64,000 nt of DNA from Polaribacter haliotis (GCF_014784055.1 NZ_CP061813.1:2180001-2244000), one strand, 5' to 3'. Positions 9,782-20,129 are shown, counted from the stretch's first letter. Program-made: numbers and translations. Notes: generated by a model from the letters alone, not told the origin.

Positions 9782-9871
9782 GTTTATAGTTTTATAAATT
9801 TTCTAACGTATAATTTCCTGAAAAATATATAGTTTTATTTCAATTTACAATACTAGAAATAAAGAGCATAA

Positions 9872-9904
9872 AAAAGCCGAAATTCATAATGAATTTCGGC
9901 TTTT
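9872..9904. terminator. Bidirectional intrinsic terminator between the SPOR gene and infB
   Basis: The perfect 14-bp inverted repeat AAAAGCCGAAATTC / GAATTTCGGCTTTT has a 5-nt loop and T-runs on both strands. It can end both the plus-strand SPOR transcript and the minus-strand rimP-nusA-infB transcript. Confidence 0.9.
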
Positions 9905-9928
9905 ACTTTATTTGAAAAAAAAGTTACT

Positions 9929-12751
9929 TTATTTCAACTTCTTTTTTACTGCTACTTCTTTGTAAGCTTCTATAACATCACCTTCTTCGATGTCGTTATA
10001 ATTTTTTATTTGAAGTCCACAATCATATCCTTTTGCTACTTCTTTTACATCGTCTTTAAAACGTTTTAAAGATGATAGTACTCCATCGTGAACAACAATT
10101 CCGTCTCTAATAATTCTAATTTGAGAATCTCTAAAGATTTTACCAGATATTACCATACAACCTGCAATGTTACCAACTTTAGAAATTTTATAAACTTCTC
10201 TAATTTCTACATTACCAGTAACTTCTTCTTTCATTTCTGGAGATAACATTCCTTCCATAGCATCTTTCAAGTCACCAATTGCATCATAAATAATAGAATA
10301 TGTTCTAATATCTACTTCTTCTCTATCTGCAACTACTCTTGCATTTCCTTGTGGACGCACATTAAATCCTACAATAATCGCATCTGATGCTGTTGCCAAT
10401 AACACATCACTTTCTGTTATGGCTCCAACACCTTTATGTAAAATATTTACTTGAATTTCTTCAGTAGATAATTTCTGGAAAGAATCTGTTAAAGCTTCTA
10501 CAGAACCATCTACATCTCCTTTTAAGATAATGTTTAATTCTTTAAAGTCTCCTAAAGCAATTCTACGTCCGATTTCATCTAACGTTAATGTTTTCTGAGT
10601 TCTTACAGACTGCTCACGTTGTAATTGAGAACGTTTAGAAGCAATTTGTTTTGCTTCTCTTTCATCATCAAAAACAACAAACTTGTCTCCTGCTTGTGGT
10701 GCTCCATCTAAACCTAATATTGATATTGGTGTTGATGGCCCTGCAACTTCTAAGTTATTTCCTTTATCGTCGAACATTGCTTTTACTTTACCGCTGTGTT
10801 TACCAGCTAATAAGTAATCTCCGATTTTTAATGTTCCAGCTTGAACTAAAATAGTGGTTACATAACCTCTACCTTTATCTAACAATGCTTCTACTACTGC
10901 ACCAACTGCATTTTTATTAGGGTTTGCTTTTAATTCTAAAATTTCTGCTTCTAATAAAACTTTTTCTAACAATTCTGGAATACCTTCTCCTGTTTTTGCT
11001 GAAATATCTTGAGATTGAATACTTCCACCCCATTCTTCAATCAACAAATTCATTTGAGATAATTGTGTTTTTACATTATCTGGGTTCGCATTTGGCTTAT
11101 CGATCTTATTAATTGCAAATATAATTGGCACTCCTGCTGCTTGTGCATGAGAAATCGCTTCTTTAGTTTGTGGCATTACATCGTCATCTGCTGCAGCTAC
11201 AATAATTACTAAATCTGTTACTTGCGCTCCACGAGCTCTCATTGCTGTAAAGGCTTCGTGACCTGGTGTATCTAAAAATGCAATTTTTTGATCTCCTACA
11301 TTTACAGAATATGCTCCAATATGTTGTGTAATTCCTCCACTTTCACCTTCGATTACATTTGCTTTTCTAATATAATCTAGTAAAGAAGTTTTACCATGAT
11401 CTACGTGACCCATTACTGTAATAATTGGTGCACGCGTTACTAAATCTTCTGGCTTGTCTTCTACTTCTTCTATAGATTCTTCTACTTCTGCACCAACAAA
11501 TTCTACTTTATGGTTAAATTCTTCAGCAACAATAACTAAAGTTTCAGCATCTAAACGCTGGTTCATAGTTACCATCATTCCTAAAGACATACATGCTGAA
11601 ATAATGTTAGTTACTGGCACTTCCATCATTGTTGCAACTTCACTTACTGTAACAAATTCTGTTACTTTTAATATTTTGTTGTCTAATGCTTGTGCTTCTA
11701 ACTCTGCTTCTGTGTGCTCTCTGTGGGCATCTCTTTTGTTTCTACGATATTTTGCACCTTTTCCACGAGAAGATTTTCCTTGAAGTTTTTCAAGAGTTTC
11801 TCTTACTTGCTTTTGAATTTCTGCTTCTGTAGGCTCTTCTTTTTTAACAGCTGGTCTTGCACTGTTTCCTCTTCCTTTATAAGCTCCACCACCTCTACTG
11901 GCTCCACCTGAACCTCTATTTGGTAATGGTCTTCCTACACCACCTCCACCAGGTTTGCTAATACGTTTACGTTTCTTTTTAGGATCTGAACTTGCCGCTT
12001 TTTTAACTTCTGGCTTTTTCTTTTTAGGTTTTTCGAATTGTTTTAAGTCAATCTTCTTTCCTGTAAAGTTTGGTCCATCTAATTTTTTATACTGTGTTTT
12101 TATTGCTTCTGCATTTTCTGCAGTTACTTCTGTAGAAACTTCCTCTTCCTTAGCAGTTTCTACTTTTACTTTTTTCGGAGCTTCCTTCTTTGTAGCTTCT
12201 TTTTCTATTTTAGAAACAGGTTTTTCAATATTAGAAACAACCTTTAATCCTTTTAATTTTGGAACTTCTGCCTTAATTACTTCCTCTTTAGGTTTTTCTA
12301 CAGTAACCTCTTTCTTAGGTTCTGTAACTTTAGGAGCTTCTTCTTTAGGCTGTTCTTCAATAACTTCTTTTTTCTCAGCAGGTTTTTTACCGATATTATC
12401 AATATCAATTTTACCAACTTTTTTTACCTCTAGCTTTTCTGCTTTTGCTTTGAAAACTTCTTCTTTCTTAGCATCTTCGGCTTTCTTAAGTTCTTGTTTC
12501 GCCTCTAGCTCTGCACGAATAGCTTCTTTCTCTTTTCGCTTTTCTTCACCAACTTCTTTAGACGCTGCTTTTTTGCTAGCATCTGTTTGGAAGCCATCTA
12601 ATAAGACTTGATAGACATCACCAGAAATTTTAGTGGTAGGTCTCGATTCTATTTCGTGACCTTTATCCGCCAAATATTCCACTGCTCTATCTAGAGAAAT
12701 GTTTAATTCTCTTAAAACCTTATTAAGTCTCGTTGTTTTGCCTTCAGACAT
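9929..12751 (-). CDS. infB: Translation initiation factor IF-2
   Basis: This 940-residue protein begins with the IF2 N-terminal helical domain. A long Lys/Glu-rich linker (about residues 60-350) contains a Gly/Arg-rich stretch near residues 265-290. The GTPase domain has G1 GHVDHGKT (about residues 447-454), DTPGHE and NKID. Domains that bind fMet-tRNA and the ribosome follow. The long charged linker is normal for Bacteroidota IF-2 and produces large spurious open frames on the opposite strand. It is the last gene of the rimP-nusA-infB operon, 67 bp after nusA. Confidence 0.97.
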   Translation of the reverse strand: MSEGKTTRLNKVLRELNISLDRAVEYLADKGHEIESRPTTKISGDVYQVLLDGFQTDASKKAASKEVGEEKRKEKEAIRAELEAKQELKKAEDAKKEEVFKAKAEKLEVKKVGKIDIDNIGKKPAEKKEVIEEQPKEEAPKVTEPKKEVTVEKPKEEVIKAEVPKLKGLKVVSNIEKPVSKIEKEATKKEAPKKVKVETAKEEEVSTEVTAENAEAIKTQYKKLDGPNFTGKKIDLKQFEKPKKKKPEVKKAASSDPKKKRKRISKPGGGGVGRPLPNRGSGGASRGGGAYKGRGNSARPAVKKEEPTEAEIQKQVRETLEKLQGKSSRGKGAKYRRNKRDAHREHTEAELEAQALDNKILKVTEFVTVSEVATMMEVPVTNIISACMSLGMMVTMNQRLDAETLVIVAEEFNHKVEFVGAEVEESIEEVEDKPEDLVTRAPIITVMGHVDHGKTSLLDYIRKANVIEGESGGITQHIGAYSVNVGDQKIAFLDTPGHEAFTAMRARGAQVTDLVIIVAAADDDVMPQTKEAISHAQAAGVPIIFAINKIDKPNANPDNVKTQLSQMNLLIEEWGGSIQSQDISAKTGEGIPELLEKVLLEAEILELKANPNKNAVGAVVEALLDKGRGYVTTILVQAGTLKIGDYLLAGKHSGKVKAMFDDKGNNLEVAGPSTPISILGLDGAPQAGDKFVVFDDEREAKQIASKRSQLQREQSVRTQKTLTLDEIGRRIALGDFKELNIILKGDVDGSVEALTDSFQKLSTEEIQVNILHKGVGAITESDVLLATASDAIIVGFNVRPQGNARVVADREEVDIRTYSIIYDAIGDLKDAMEGMLSPEMKEEVTGNVEIREVYKISKVGNIAGCMVISGKIFRDSQIRIIRDGIVVHDGVLSSLKRFKDDVKEVAKGYDCGLQIKNYNDIEEGDVIEAYKEVAVKKKLK

Positions 12752-12818
12752 ATATTATTTTTTAGCCTTTAATTTTGTAAAAATATGCTTTTTTACGTTA
12801 CTCTTTAAATTTGAACTA

Positions 12819-14072
12819 TTATTCGAATTCTTCTTTCAAAATTCTCTGCACATCTAAAATAGTTTCTTCTTCTAAATCGGTTCTTTTTACTAATTCTGCA
12901 ACAGTTGTTTCCAACACACTTCTTGCAGTATCTAAACCAATGTTCTTGAATTCTTTAATAACCCAAGCTTCAATTTCGTCTCCAAATTCTGTTAACTCTA
13001 CGTCTTCTTCTTCTAAACCTTCTCTTTGAACGTCGATTTCGTAACCTGTTAACTCACTTGCTAAACGAATATTTACACCACCTCTACCAATTGCTTTCGA
13101 GACTTCTTCTGGTTTTAAAAGTACATTTACACGACCTTTTTTACCATTTTTTTCCTCTTCGTACATTTCAATTTCCATTGAAGTCACTTTTGCAGGACTT
13201 AATGCTCTTGAGATAAACAATTGTTCGTTTTTGGTATAATTTATAACATCTATATTCTCGTTCCCTAATTCACGAACTATACCATGAATTCTAGAACCTT
13301 TAACACCAACACAAGCTCCAACAGGATCTATTCTATCATCATAAGAATCTACTGCAACTTTTGCTTTTTCTCCTGGTATTCTTGCAACTCCTTCTACTGT
13401 AATTAAACCATCGAAAACTTCTGGAATTTCTTGCTCGAATAATTTATTTAAAAATAATGGTGATGTTCTAGACAATATAATTGCAGGTTTATTACCTCTT
13501 AATTCTACTGTTTTTATTACACCTCTAACATTATCTCCTTTTCTAAAAAAGTCTGAACGAATTTGCTCACTTTTAGGTAAAACAATTTCATTTCCATCGT
13601 CGTCTAACAAAATAATTGCATTGTGACGAATATGATGTACTTCTGCAGTATATAACTCTCCTTCTAATTCTTTAAAATGCTTAAAGATATTTGTACTATC
13701 GTGCTCGTAAATTTTAGAAATTAAGTTTTGACGTAATGCCAAAATAGCTCTTCTTCCTAAATCTATTAATTTTACTTCTTCAGAAACATCTTCACCAATT
13801 TCGAAATCTGGCTCGATTAATCTTGCTTCTGCAAGTTCTATTTCTTCGTTATCATCTTCAGAAAAACCATCTGCAACAACAACTCTATTTCTCCAAATTT
13901 CTAAATCTCCTTTATCTGGGTTTATAATAATATCAAAATTATCATCAGACCCAAATTTACGTTTTAAAGCAGCTCTAAATACTTCTTCTAAAATAGACAT
14001 TAGTGTTACTCTGTCTATACTTTTATTATCTTTAAATTCTGAAAACGAATCAATTAACGCTATATTTTCCAT
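12819..14072 (-). CDS. nusA: Transcription termination/antitermination factor NusA
   Basis: This 417-residue protein has the NusA N-terminal RNA-polymerase-binding domain (residues 1-125), an S1 domain (about 135-205) and two KH domains, with the conserved segments GACVGVKGSRI and GRGGVNIRLAS. The C-terminal acidic repeats of enterobacterial NusA are absent, giving the short form usual for this phylum. NusA modulates pausing and intrinsic termination. It could therefore act on the terminator-like hairpin in the leader of its own operon. The gene lies 12 bp downstream of rimP. Confidence 0.97.
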   Translation of the reverse strand: MENIALIDSFSEFKDNKSIDRVTLMSILEEVFRAALKRKFGSDDNFDIIINPDKGDLEIWRNRVVVADGFSEDDNEEIELAEARLIEPDFEIGEDVSEEVKLIDLGRRAILALRQNLISKIYEHDSTNIFKHFKELEGELYTAEVHHIRHNAIILLDDDGNEIVLPKSEQIRSDFFRKGDNVRGVIKTVELRGNKPAIILSRTSPLFLNKLFEQEIPEVFDGLITVEGVARIPGEKAKVAVDSYDDRIDPVGACVGVKGSRIHGIVRELGNENIDVINYTKNEQLFISRALSPAKVTSMEIEMYEEEKNGKKGRVNVLLKPEEVSKAIGRGGVNIRLASELTGYEIDVQREGLEEEDVELTEFGDEIEAWVIKEFKNIGLDTARSVLETTVAELVKRTDLEEETILDVQRILKEEFE

Positions 14073-14084
14073 TACATTTTTGGC

Positions 14085-14546
14085 TTAAAATACAATCTTC
14101 ACTTTTGCTTCTTTAATATCTTTATACTCAATTGTTGCTGTTTTTTCTACAGTAACTTTTCCTTTACCTACTGGCTTTGGTTCTCTTGCTTTCCATTGCA
14201 AGACAATTTTATCTTCGTCTGCTTCTGTTAAAGTTCCCTCTAACTCTTTTTCTGCAGTTTTTACTTTTAATATTCTATTGACATTCTTTTTATATTGTCT
14301 CTTCGCTGTTAACGCATGAGAAATATCTGGTGTGGAAACTTCTAACGAATAATCTACCTCTTCTCTATCTATATTATTATTAATATTTCTACTAATTCGA
14401 ATACATTCGCTTAAAGGAACGCCATTATCTCCATCTACCAAAACCTGAACTTTATTGTTTTCAGAGATTGATAAATCGATTAAAAACAAAGACTCGTTAA
14501 GTGCCAATGCTTCGTCTACTAAGTCTTTTACTAATTTTTGATCCAT
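14085..14546 (-). CDS. rimP: Ribosome maturation factor RimP
   Basis: This 153-residue protein has the RimP layout: an N-terminal alpha/beta domain (IDLSISENNKVQVLVDGDNG) and a C-terminal SH3-like barrel (residues about 90-153). RimP assists 30S subunit assembly. It is the first gene of the conserved rimP-nusA-infB operon, which has an exact consensus promoter 78-108 bp upstream. The 74-nt leader carries a strong hairpin. Confidence 0.95.
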   Translation of the reverse strand: MDQKLVKDLVDEALALNESLFLIDLSISENNKVQVLVDGDNGVPLSECIRISRNINNNIDREEVDYSLEVSTPDISHALTAKRQYKKNVNRILKVKTAEKELEGTLTEADEDKIVLQWKAREPKPVGKGKVTVEKTATIEYKDIKEAKVKIVF

Positions 14547-14574
14547 CTTAATCCTTAAAATAAAGTATAAAAAG

Positions 14575-14593
14575 AGGGGACTTTAAGTCCCCT
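14575..14593 (-). promoter_or_regulatory. Terminator-like hairpin in the rimP-nusA-infB 5' leader
   Basis: The stem AGGGGAC/GTCCCCT (7 G/C-rich pairs, extendable to 9 bp around one base) is followed on the minus strand by TCTTTTTATA, which looks like an intrinsic terminator. It lies between the consensus promoter (14624-14654) and the rimP start (14546), with no gene on that strand that it could terminate. This suggests premature-termination control of the operon. Confidence 0.65.
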
Positions 14594-14623
14594 ACAATCC
14601 TCCATTTACAATAAATTTCGGTG

Positions 14624-14654
14624 CAAATATACGAATTGTTTATGATTTACCAAA
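14624..14654 (-). promoter_or_regulatory. Consensus promoter of rimP-nusA-infB
   Basis: The minus strand reads TTTG (14654-14651), exactly 19 bp, then TATATTTG (14631-14624). This is a perfect match to the Bacteroidota TTTG-N19-TAnnTTTG promoter. The start of transcription is expected near 14620, giving a leader of about 74 nt. Confidence 0.8.
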
Positions 14655-14722
14655 CCAAGAGTAATTCATTATTTTTTTGTAACTTGAGATACCTCCAAAT
14701 TAACTTCTTAAAATACAGACTT

Positions 14723-15550
14723 ATGAAAAAAATTTTAGTTCCTATCGATTTTTCTAAACCATCTGAATATGCTGCGAAAATGGCCGCTAAAATTGCCAAA
14801 AAATCCAATGCTACTGTGTATTTAATACACATGATAGAGTTACCTTCTGGAGTTGTAGATATGGGTTCTGGTAGTAAATTTAGCATTCCAGAAAGTATGT
14901 TGTATTTAAGAAAAACCAGAGAAAAAGTTTTGGATTTTAAAAAGAGTTTTTTTTCTGAAGGCATTCCTGTTGAATATTTTATAAAACTAAACACACCTTT
15001 TGATGGTATTAAAAAATATGCTGATAAAATTGATGCAGATTTGATAATTATGGGCTCAAAAGGGCATTCCGAATTTGAAGAAATTATGATTGGTTCTAAT
15101 ACCGAAAAAATCGTAAGAAGCTCTAAAACACCTGTTATTGTTGTAAAAAAAGATTCTAAGAAATTTAAAATGAAGAATTTGGTATTCGCTTCTAACTTTA
15201 AAAAAGACAATAAAGAAGTGTTTGGTAAGTTTTTAAATTTTGCGAATGCTTTTGATAGTAAAATTCATTTATTGAAAGTAAATACGCCTTCTAATTTTGA
15301 AAGTACTTCAAATGCAAAACAAAAAGTAAAGAATTTTATAAAAGATTATAATTTACCCAAACATTCTATAAATGTGTATAATGATACTTCTGTAGAAAAA
15401 GGAATTATCAATTTTTCTAAGGAAAAAAAGGCTGATTTAATTGCTTTAAGTACTCATGGTAGAAGTGGTCTTTCTCATTTATTTACTGCAAGTGTAACCA
15501 AAAATCTTTCTAAAAAGGCTTTAAAACCAATGTTTACTGTAAAAGTTTAA
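14723..15550 (+). CDS. Universal stress protein with two UspA domains
   Basis: This 275-residue protein has two tandem Usp folds. The first starts with MKKILVPIDFSKPSEYA and ends with GSKGHSEFEEIMIGSNTEKI; the second ends with STHGRSGLSHLF. Both carry the G-x(2)-G-x(9)-G-[ST] type ATP-binding pattern in recognisable form. The ATG at 14723 is chosen because the open frame upstream has no family similarity and overlaps the rimP promoter. Such proteins bind nucleotides and respond to stress; the specific function is unknown. It is a single gene with no clear operon partner. Confidence 0.88.
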   Translation: MKKILVPIDFSKPSEYAAKMAAKIAKKSNATVYLIHMIELPSGVVDMGSGSKFSIPESMLYLRKTREKVLDFKKSFFSEGIPVEYFIKLNTPFDGIKKYADKIDADLIIMGSKGHSEFEEIMIGSNTEKIVRSSKTPVIVVKKDSKKFKMKNLVFASNFKKDNKEVFGKFLNFANAFDSKIHLLKVNTPSNFESTSNAKQKVKNFIKDYNLPKHSINVYNDTSVEKGIINFSKEKKADLIALSTHGRSGLSHLFTASVTKNLSKKALKPMFTVKV

Positions 15551-15633
15551 AGGAATATTTTTCTTTATGCTTTATTCATTTTCTTATAATTTAGTAAGAA
15601 GATTTATTTATCTTCGAAATAAAACAACTACAA

Positions 15634-16239
15634 ATGTTGAGAAAAATTTGGATTACAATCTTCTTTTCCGTTTTAATTTGGTCTGCAATAAAACCTTATA
15701 ATTATTTTACTTGGTTTTTAGAGGTTTCACCTGCAATAATTGGGTTTATCGTTTTATGGCGAACAGAAAAACCGTTTCCATTAACACGTTTGGTTTATAT
15801 TTTAATTTTGATTCATTGCATTATTTTAATGGTTGGCGGACATTATACTTATGCAGAAGTTCCTCTTTTTAACACCATCCAAGAAATGTTGGAAATGTCC
15901 AGAAATAGTTACGATAAAGTTGGGCATTTAGCACAAGGTTTTATTCCTGCAATGATTGCCAGGGAAATTTTTATCAGAAAGAAATTGATTAACTCTAAAG
16001 CTTGGGAAAACTTTTTAATTGTAATGTTTTGTTTAGGTTTTAGCGCTTTCTACGAATTAATTGAATGGTTTGTCGCAGCTTTTTCAGGAGAATCTGCAGA
16101 AGACTTTTTAGGAACACAAGGTTATATTTGGGACACACAATCTGATATGGCTTTAGCTTTATTAGGTGCCATTTTAGCTTTAGTTACTTTGAGTAAAATT
16201 CATAATAGGCAACTAGAGAAATTAGACAACAAAGTTTAG
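15634..16239 (+). CDS. DUF2238 (YjdF-like) integral membrane protein
   Basis: This 201-residue protein has about six TM segments. It carries the conserved polar motifs of the DUF2238/YjdF family: GGHYTYAEVP, YDKVGHLAQGF, YELIEW and WDTQSDM. These His, Glu and Asp residues within membrane segments hint at metal or proton binding, but no biochemical role is established that I can cite. It starts 83 bp after the Usp gene and may have its own promoter. Confidence 0.82.
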   Translation: MLRKIWITIFFSVLIWSAIKPYNYFTWFLEVSPAIIGFIVLWRTEKPFPLTRLVYILILIHCIILMVGGHYTYAEVPLFNTIQEMLEMSRNSYDKVGHLAQGFIPAMIAREIFIRKKLINSKAWENFLIVMFCLGFSAFYELIEWFVAAFSGESAEDFLGTQGYIWDTQSDMALALLGAILALVTLSKIHNRQLEKLDNKV

Positions 16240-16307
16240 ATTTTTTTTATTTGTTTCTAAACTTGCTTTCTTATAATTTCGTTGACAATTAGTGTTAAAC
16301 TTTGCAG

Positions 16308-16315
16308 TAACTTTG
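16308..16315 (+). promoter_or_regulatory. Candidate -7 promoter box of the YiiX-like gene
   Basis: TAACTTTG matches TAnnTTTG and lies 28 bp before the ATG at 16344. A GTTG at 16281-16284 is too far upstream to count as a good -33 element. Confidence 0.4.
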
Positions 16316-16343
16316 ATTTTTTCTAAATATTAACAACAAAATA

Positions 16344-17018
16344 ATGATTTATAAATTTTTAAAACAAACTTGCATTCTCCTTATATTCTCCTTTGTTTTG
16401 TTCAGTTGTAATAGCAATCAAAATGATTTTAAGATAAAACAAGGGGATTTACTATTTCAAAATACTGGAACAGACGAAATAGATAATGCAATTAAAAATG
16501 TAACAGCTACTTCACTTTCTAAAAACTATTCTCATGTTGGAATAGCAATGCAAAAAGATGAAAAATGGTTTGTACTGGAGGCAATACCAAAAGAAGGAAT
16601 TTGCCAAACTCCTTTAAAAAAATTTCTGAATAGAAATAAAAATAAATTTAACAAATCTCAAACTACGGTTGCAAGATTAGATAAATATTACCAACCTTAT
16701 ATTTCTAAAGCAATAGTGTATGGAATCGAAAGATTAAATACACCTTATGATGATATTTTTTTATGGGATGACGATTCTTATTATTGCTCTGAATTAGTTT
16801 ATAAAATGTTTTCTACTCAAAATATACCAACAGATTCTATTCCTTTTCTTACTCATCCAATGACGTTTAACGACAGTACAGGAAATCCAATGCCAAGTTG
16901 GGTAACTTATTACAAAACACGCAACCAGCCAATTCCTGAAGGAATTGAAGGAACAAACCCTAACTTAATGGCAAGCAGTCCTCACATAAAGTTTGTGCAT
17001 GATTATGAGAATGAATAA
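16344..17018 (+). CDS. YiiX/YebB-like NlpC/P60-superfamily cysteine hydrolase (lipoprotein)
   Basis: This 224-residue precursor has a lipoprotein signal with lipobox LFSC (Cys22). The mature part shows the permuted papain-like YiiX pattern. GDLLFQ occurs near residue 34, His64 lies in SHVGIAM, and Cys148 and Glu150 lie in YYCSELVY. His64 and Cys148 are the likely catalytic pair. Members hydrolyse amide or ester bonds at the envelope; the substrate is not known here. The gene ends at an intrinsic terminator (17053-17079) shared with gapN. Confidence 0.8.
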   Translation: MIYKFLKQTCILLIFSFVLFSCNSNQNDFKIKQGDLLFQNTGTDEIDNAIKNVTATSLSKNYSHVGIAMQKDEKWFVLEAIPKEGICQTPLKKFLNRNKNKFNKSQTTVARLDKYYQPYISKAIVYGIERLNTPYDDIFLWDDDSYYCSELVYKMFSTQNIPTDSIPFLTHPMTFNDSTGNPMPSWVTYYKTRNQPIPEGIEGTNPNLMASSPHIKFVHDYENE

Positions 17019-17052
17019 AAAATAAGCTATAGTTAGCATTTTATCAAAAGCA

Positions 17053-17079
17053 AAAAACCTCCATATTCTGGAGGTTTTT
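17053..17079. terminator. Bidirectional intrinsic terminator between the YiiX-like gene and gapN
   Basis: The perfect 11-bp inverted repeat AAAAACCTCCA / TGGAGGTTTTT has a 5-nt loop and T-runs on both strands, between convergent genes. Confidence 0.9.
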
Positions 17080-17103
17080 CAAAATTTAGAACTTCTAATT
17101 TTA

Positions 17104-18696
17104 TTATAAAATATAATCTGTACTAATAAAATTAGATACTTTTTTATCTAATAATTCTTGTAAAATGGCATTGTTATACGCTGTGTCTTTAGCCGCTACA
17201 AAAGTTCTAATTGAAAAAGAACGCAAAGCATCGTGCACACTTAAAGTGGCAACTGCAGAATCTTTTCTTCCTGTAAAAGGATATACATCTGGCCCTCTTT
17301 GTGCAGCACTGTTTAAGTTTACTCTACAAACCAAGTTTACCAAAGTATCTATTAATGGCGCTAACGTTTTTACTTCACTACCAAAAACACTTACTTGTTG
17401 TCCGTAATTGGATGCAGCCATATCATCTAAAGGTTCTTGAATATTTTTAAATGAAACGATTGGTGTAACTGGACCAAATTGCTCTTCATCAAAAACTCTT
17501 GAATCTTTAGAAACAGGATATAAAACTGCTGGAAAAATATAATTTTCAGTCGTTTCTCCTCCTTTTTTATTAATCACTTTTGCTCCTTTTGCAGTTGCAT
17601 CGTCAATTAATTCTTGAATATATGCTGGTTTTCCTGGTTCTGGTAATGGCGTTAATTTTACACCATCTTCCCAAGGATTACCAAATTTTAAAGCATCTAC
17701 TTTTGCTGCAAAACGCTTGTTAAATTCATCTACAATATGTTCGTGAACATATAATATTTTTAATGCTGTACAACGTTGTCCGTTAAAAGAAGTTGCACCT
17801 GCAATACATTCGTTAATTGCCAAATCTAAATCGGCATCTGGTAATACAATTCCTGGATTTTTAGCTTCTAAACCTAAAACCAATCTTAATCTATTTTTCT
17901 GTGGATGATTTGCCTGAATCGCATTTGCAGATTTACTATTTCCTATTAAAGCCAAAACATCAACTTTACCAGTTTTCATGATTGGAGTCGCTAAAACTCT
18001 TCCTCTACCGTAAATAATATTTACAACTCCAGCAGGAAAACTATCTCTAAACGCTTCTAATAAAGGCGATAATAATAAAACTCCGTGTTTTGCTGGTTTA
18101 AAAATGGCTGTATTCCCCATAATTAAAGCAGGAATTAACAATGCAAAAGTTTCATTTAAAGGATAGTTATAAGGTCCTAAACATAGAACAACTCCTAAAG
18201 GACCTCTTCTAATATGTGCGTGAACTCCGCTGTTTTTTTCAAACTTCGCAGAATCTCTGTCCATTTGTTTGTAATCTTCAATCGTATCGTAAATATATTC
18301 TACAGTTCTATCGAATTCTTTTTGAGAATCTGGTAAAGATTTACCAATTTCCCACATTAATAATTTTACAATTTCTTCTCTTTTGGTTTTCATTTGAACC
18401 ACAAACTTTTCCATTGCTGCAATTCTACCTTCTACCTTCATAGTTGGCCATAAACCTTGCCCTTGATCGTAAGCTTTTAAAGAAGCATTTAAAGCTTCTA
18501 TTGCTTCATCTGCAGTTAAATCTGGAACTGTTCCTAATAATGTAGGTTTGTATTCTTTTGTTGATGAAATTGTTGAATAAACTTCCGCATTTGCGCCTTT
18601 CCATTCTTTTAATTCACCACCAACCAAGTATGTATTTTGATTTACAAGTGAAGTAATTTTATATTCGTTCGGAATTTCTTTAAAAGTATTCTTCAT
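17104..18696 (-). CDS. gapN: NADP-dependent (non-phosphorylating) glyceraldehyde-3-phosphate dehydrogenase, aldehyde dehydrogenase superfamily
   Basis: This 530-residue protein is of full aldehyde-dehydrogenase length. It has the cofactor-loop segment [10 protein letters not shown], the general-base segment [11 protein letters not shown] and the catalytic cysteine in NGQRCTA (about residue 309). The overall sequence resembles the GapN branch, which oxidises glyceraldehyde-3-phosphate directly to 3-phosphoglycerate and makes NADPH. The substrate cannot be fixed from sequence alone, and another ALDH specificity is possible. It is monocistronic. An inverted repeat at 18739-18763 upstream may be an operator. 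Confidence 0.8.
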   Translation of the reverse strand: MKNTFKEIPNEYKITSLVNQNTYLVGGELKEWKGANAEVYSTISSTKEYKPTLLGTVPDLTADEAIEALNASLKAYDQGQGLWPTMKVEGRIAAMEKFVVQMKTKREEIVKLLMWEIGKSLPDSQKEFDRTVEYIYDTIEDYKQMDRDSAKFEKNSGVHAHIRRGPLGVVLCLGPYNYPLNETFALLIPALIMGNTAIFKPAKHGVLLLSPLLEAFRDSFPAGVVNIIYGRGRVLATPIMKTGKVDVLALIGNSKSANAIQANHPQKNRLRLVLGLEAKNPGIVLPDADLDLAINECIAGATSFNGQRCTALKILYVHEHIVDEFNKRFAAKVDALKFGNPWEDGVKLTPLPEPGKPAYIQELIDDATAKGAKVINKKGGETTENYIFPAVLYPVSKDSRVFDEEQFGPVTPIVSFKNIQEPLDDMAASNYGQQVSVFGSEVKTLAPLIDTLVNLVCRVNLNSAAQRGPDVYPFTGRKDSAVATLSVHDALRSFSIRTFVAAKDTAYNNAILQELLDKKVSNFISTDYIL

Positions 18697-18738
18697 AATT
18701 TGAAATTTAATAATTTGTCTAAAAATTGATTGATTTGT

Positions 18739-18763
18739 CGTAAATATTTAGACGTATTTACGT
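18739..18763 (-). promoter_or_regulatory. Inverted repeats upstream of gapN (possible operator)
   Basis: CGTAAATA (18739-18746) and TATTTACG (18755-18762) form an 8-bp inverted repeat with an 8-bp spacer. They overlap the 12-bp palindrome ACGTATTTACGT at 18752-18763. The site lies 43-67 bp upstream of the gapN ATG, a plausible position for a repressor or activator. No regulator gene is adjacent. Confidence 0.35.
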
Positions 18764-18863
18764 ATCAAAATTAACTAAAAATAACCGTAAAATACCTCTA
18801 TTGTCTTTTAAAAGACGAAAAGGTTTTCGGGTTTTCATCTTATTTGAATCGCATAATTAATAC

Positions 18864-20126
18864 TTACACTAAAAATTGAAACAAATCTGGTTTGTCATTT
18901 AAGTACTCTCCAAAAAAGTTACGATTCTTCATTCTTTCGATTAAAGGTGCTAAATCAGCAGATGTTTTCAACTCTAAACCAACCACTGCAGAACCATTTG
19001 CTCTGTTGCTTTTTTTGGTATATTCAAAGTGAGTAATGTCATCATTTGGACCTAAAATTTCTGCCACAAATTCTTTTAAAGCTCCTGCTCTTTGTGGAAA
19101 TTTTACAATAAAATAATGTTTTAAATTCGCATATAATAATGCGCGTTCTTTAATTTCTGCTGTTCTTGTAATATCGTTATTACTTCCACTAACTACACAA
19201 ACTACATTTTTTCCTTTTATATCCTCTTTAAAAAAATCTAAAGCAGCAATACTTAAAGCACCTGCAGGCTCTACAACTATTGCATCTTTGTTGTATAAAT
19301 CTAAAATAGTTTGACATATTTTTCCTTCGGGAACCGTAATTACATCATGCAAATTTTGCTGACAAATAGCAAAGTTTAAATCGCCCACTTTTTTTACTGC
19401 TGCTCCATCTACAAAGGGATCTATTTCAGCTAAAAAAGTGTTTTCTTTATTCTTTATTGATGTTAACATAGAAGGTGCGCCTTCTGGTTCTACCCCAATT
19501 ATTTTTGTATCTTGAGATAGATTTTTGAATACAGATGATAATCCTGCAGACAAACCTCCACCACCAATTGGTACAAAAACGTAATCTATTTTTTTATCAG
19601 TTTGTTCTAAAATTTCTAAACCAACTGTTGCTTGTCCTTCTATTACTTTTTCATCATTAAAAGGATGAATAAAGGTTTTCTTTTTTGCATCACATTCTAA
19701 AGTTGCAGCGTTAAAAGCATCATCGAAAGTATCGCCTTCAATTACAATTTCGATAAAATCTTCACCAAACATTTTTACTTGGTTTATTTTTTGATTCGGA
19801 GTTGGCGAAGGCATAAAAATAGTTCCTTTTATCTGTAATAATTTACAAGACAAAGCAACTCCTTGTGCGTGGTTTCCTGCACTTGCACAAACAATTCCTC
19901 TTTGTTTTTCATCAGCATTTAAAGAAGACATTTTATTATATGCACCTCTAATTTTATAAGAACGAACTACTTGTAAGTCTTCTCTTTTAAATAAAATATT
20001 CGCCTCTAATTCTTTAGAAAGATTAATATTTACGTTTAAAGGAGTTTTGTAAGCAACACCTTCTAACTTCTTGGCAGCAGCTTTTATGTTTTCTAAACTT
20101 GGGAAATAAATTGGTTTCGTTTGCAT
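18864..20126 (-). CDS. ilvA: Threonine dehydratase (biosynthetic)
   Basis: This 420-residue PLP enzyme deaminates threonine to 2-oxobutanoate, the first step to isoleucine. It has the PLP lysine in VRSYKIRGAYNKM, the phosphate-binding SAGNHAQG and GGGGLSAGL, and a single C-terminal ACT-like regulatory domain (about residues 330-420). The ATG at 20126 is preferred over the TTG at 20132 because the TTG overlaps a TACATTTG promoter-like box. It is last in the ilv cluster but is separated from ilvC by an intrinsic terminator. Confidence 0.93.
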   Translation of the reverse strand: MQTKPIYFPSLENIKAAAKKLEGVAYKTPLNVNINLSKELEANILFKREDLQVVRSYKIRGAYNKMSSLNADEKQRGIVCASAGNHAQGVALSCKLLQIKGTIFMPSPTPNQKINQVKMFGEDFIEIVIEGDTFDDAFNAATLECDAKKKTFIHPFNDEKVIEGQATVGLEILEQTDKKIDYVFVPIGGGGLSAGLSSVFKNLSQDTKIIGVEPEGAPSMLTSIKNKENTFLAEIDPFVDGAAVKKVGDLNFAICQQNLHDVITVPEGKICQTILDLYNKDAIVVEPAGALSIAALDFFKEDIKGKNVVCVVSGSNNDITRTAEIKERALLYANLKHYFIVKFPQRAGALKEFVAEILGPNDDITHFEYTKKSNRANGSAVVGLELKTSADLAPLIERMKNRNFFGEYLNDKPDLFQFLV

Positions 20127-20129
20127 AGT

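Noticed and set aside
11955..12611. Long open frame (218 codons) on the plus strand over infB, with several smaller ones at 10651-11911.
   Set aside because: It is the reverse of the Lys/Glu-rich IF-2 linker. Its Ser/Phe-rich composition mirrors those codons, and it has no family similarity.
14621..14722. Upstream extension of the universal stress protein frame.
   Set aside because: It overlaps the exact rimP promoter, has no family similarity, and MKKILVPIDFS at 14723 is the normal start of the fold.
18816..18829. Short stem CGAAAA/TTTTCG downstream of ilvA as its terminator.
   Set aside because: The 6-bp stem with a 2-nt loop cannot form a good hairpin, and the tail is only partly T-rich.
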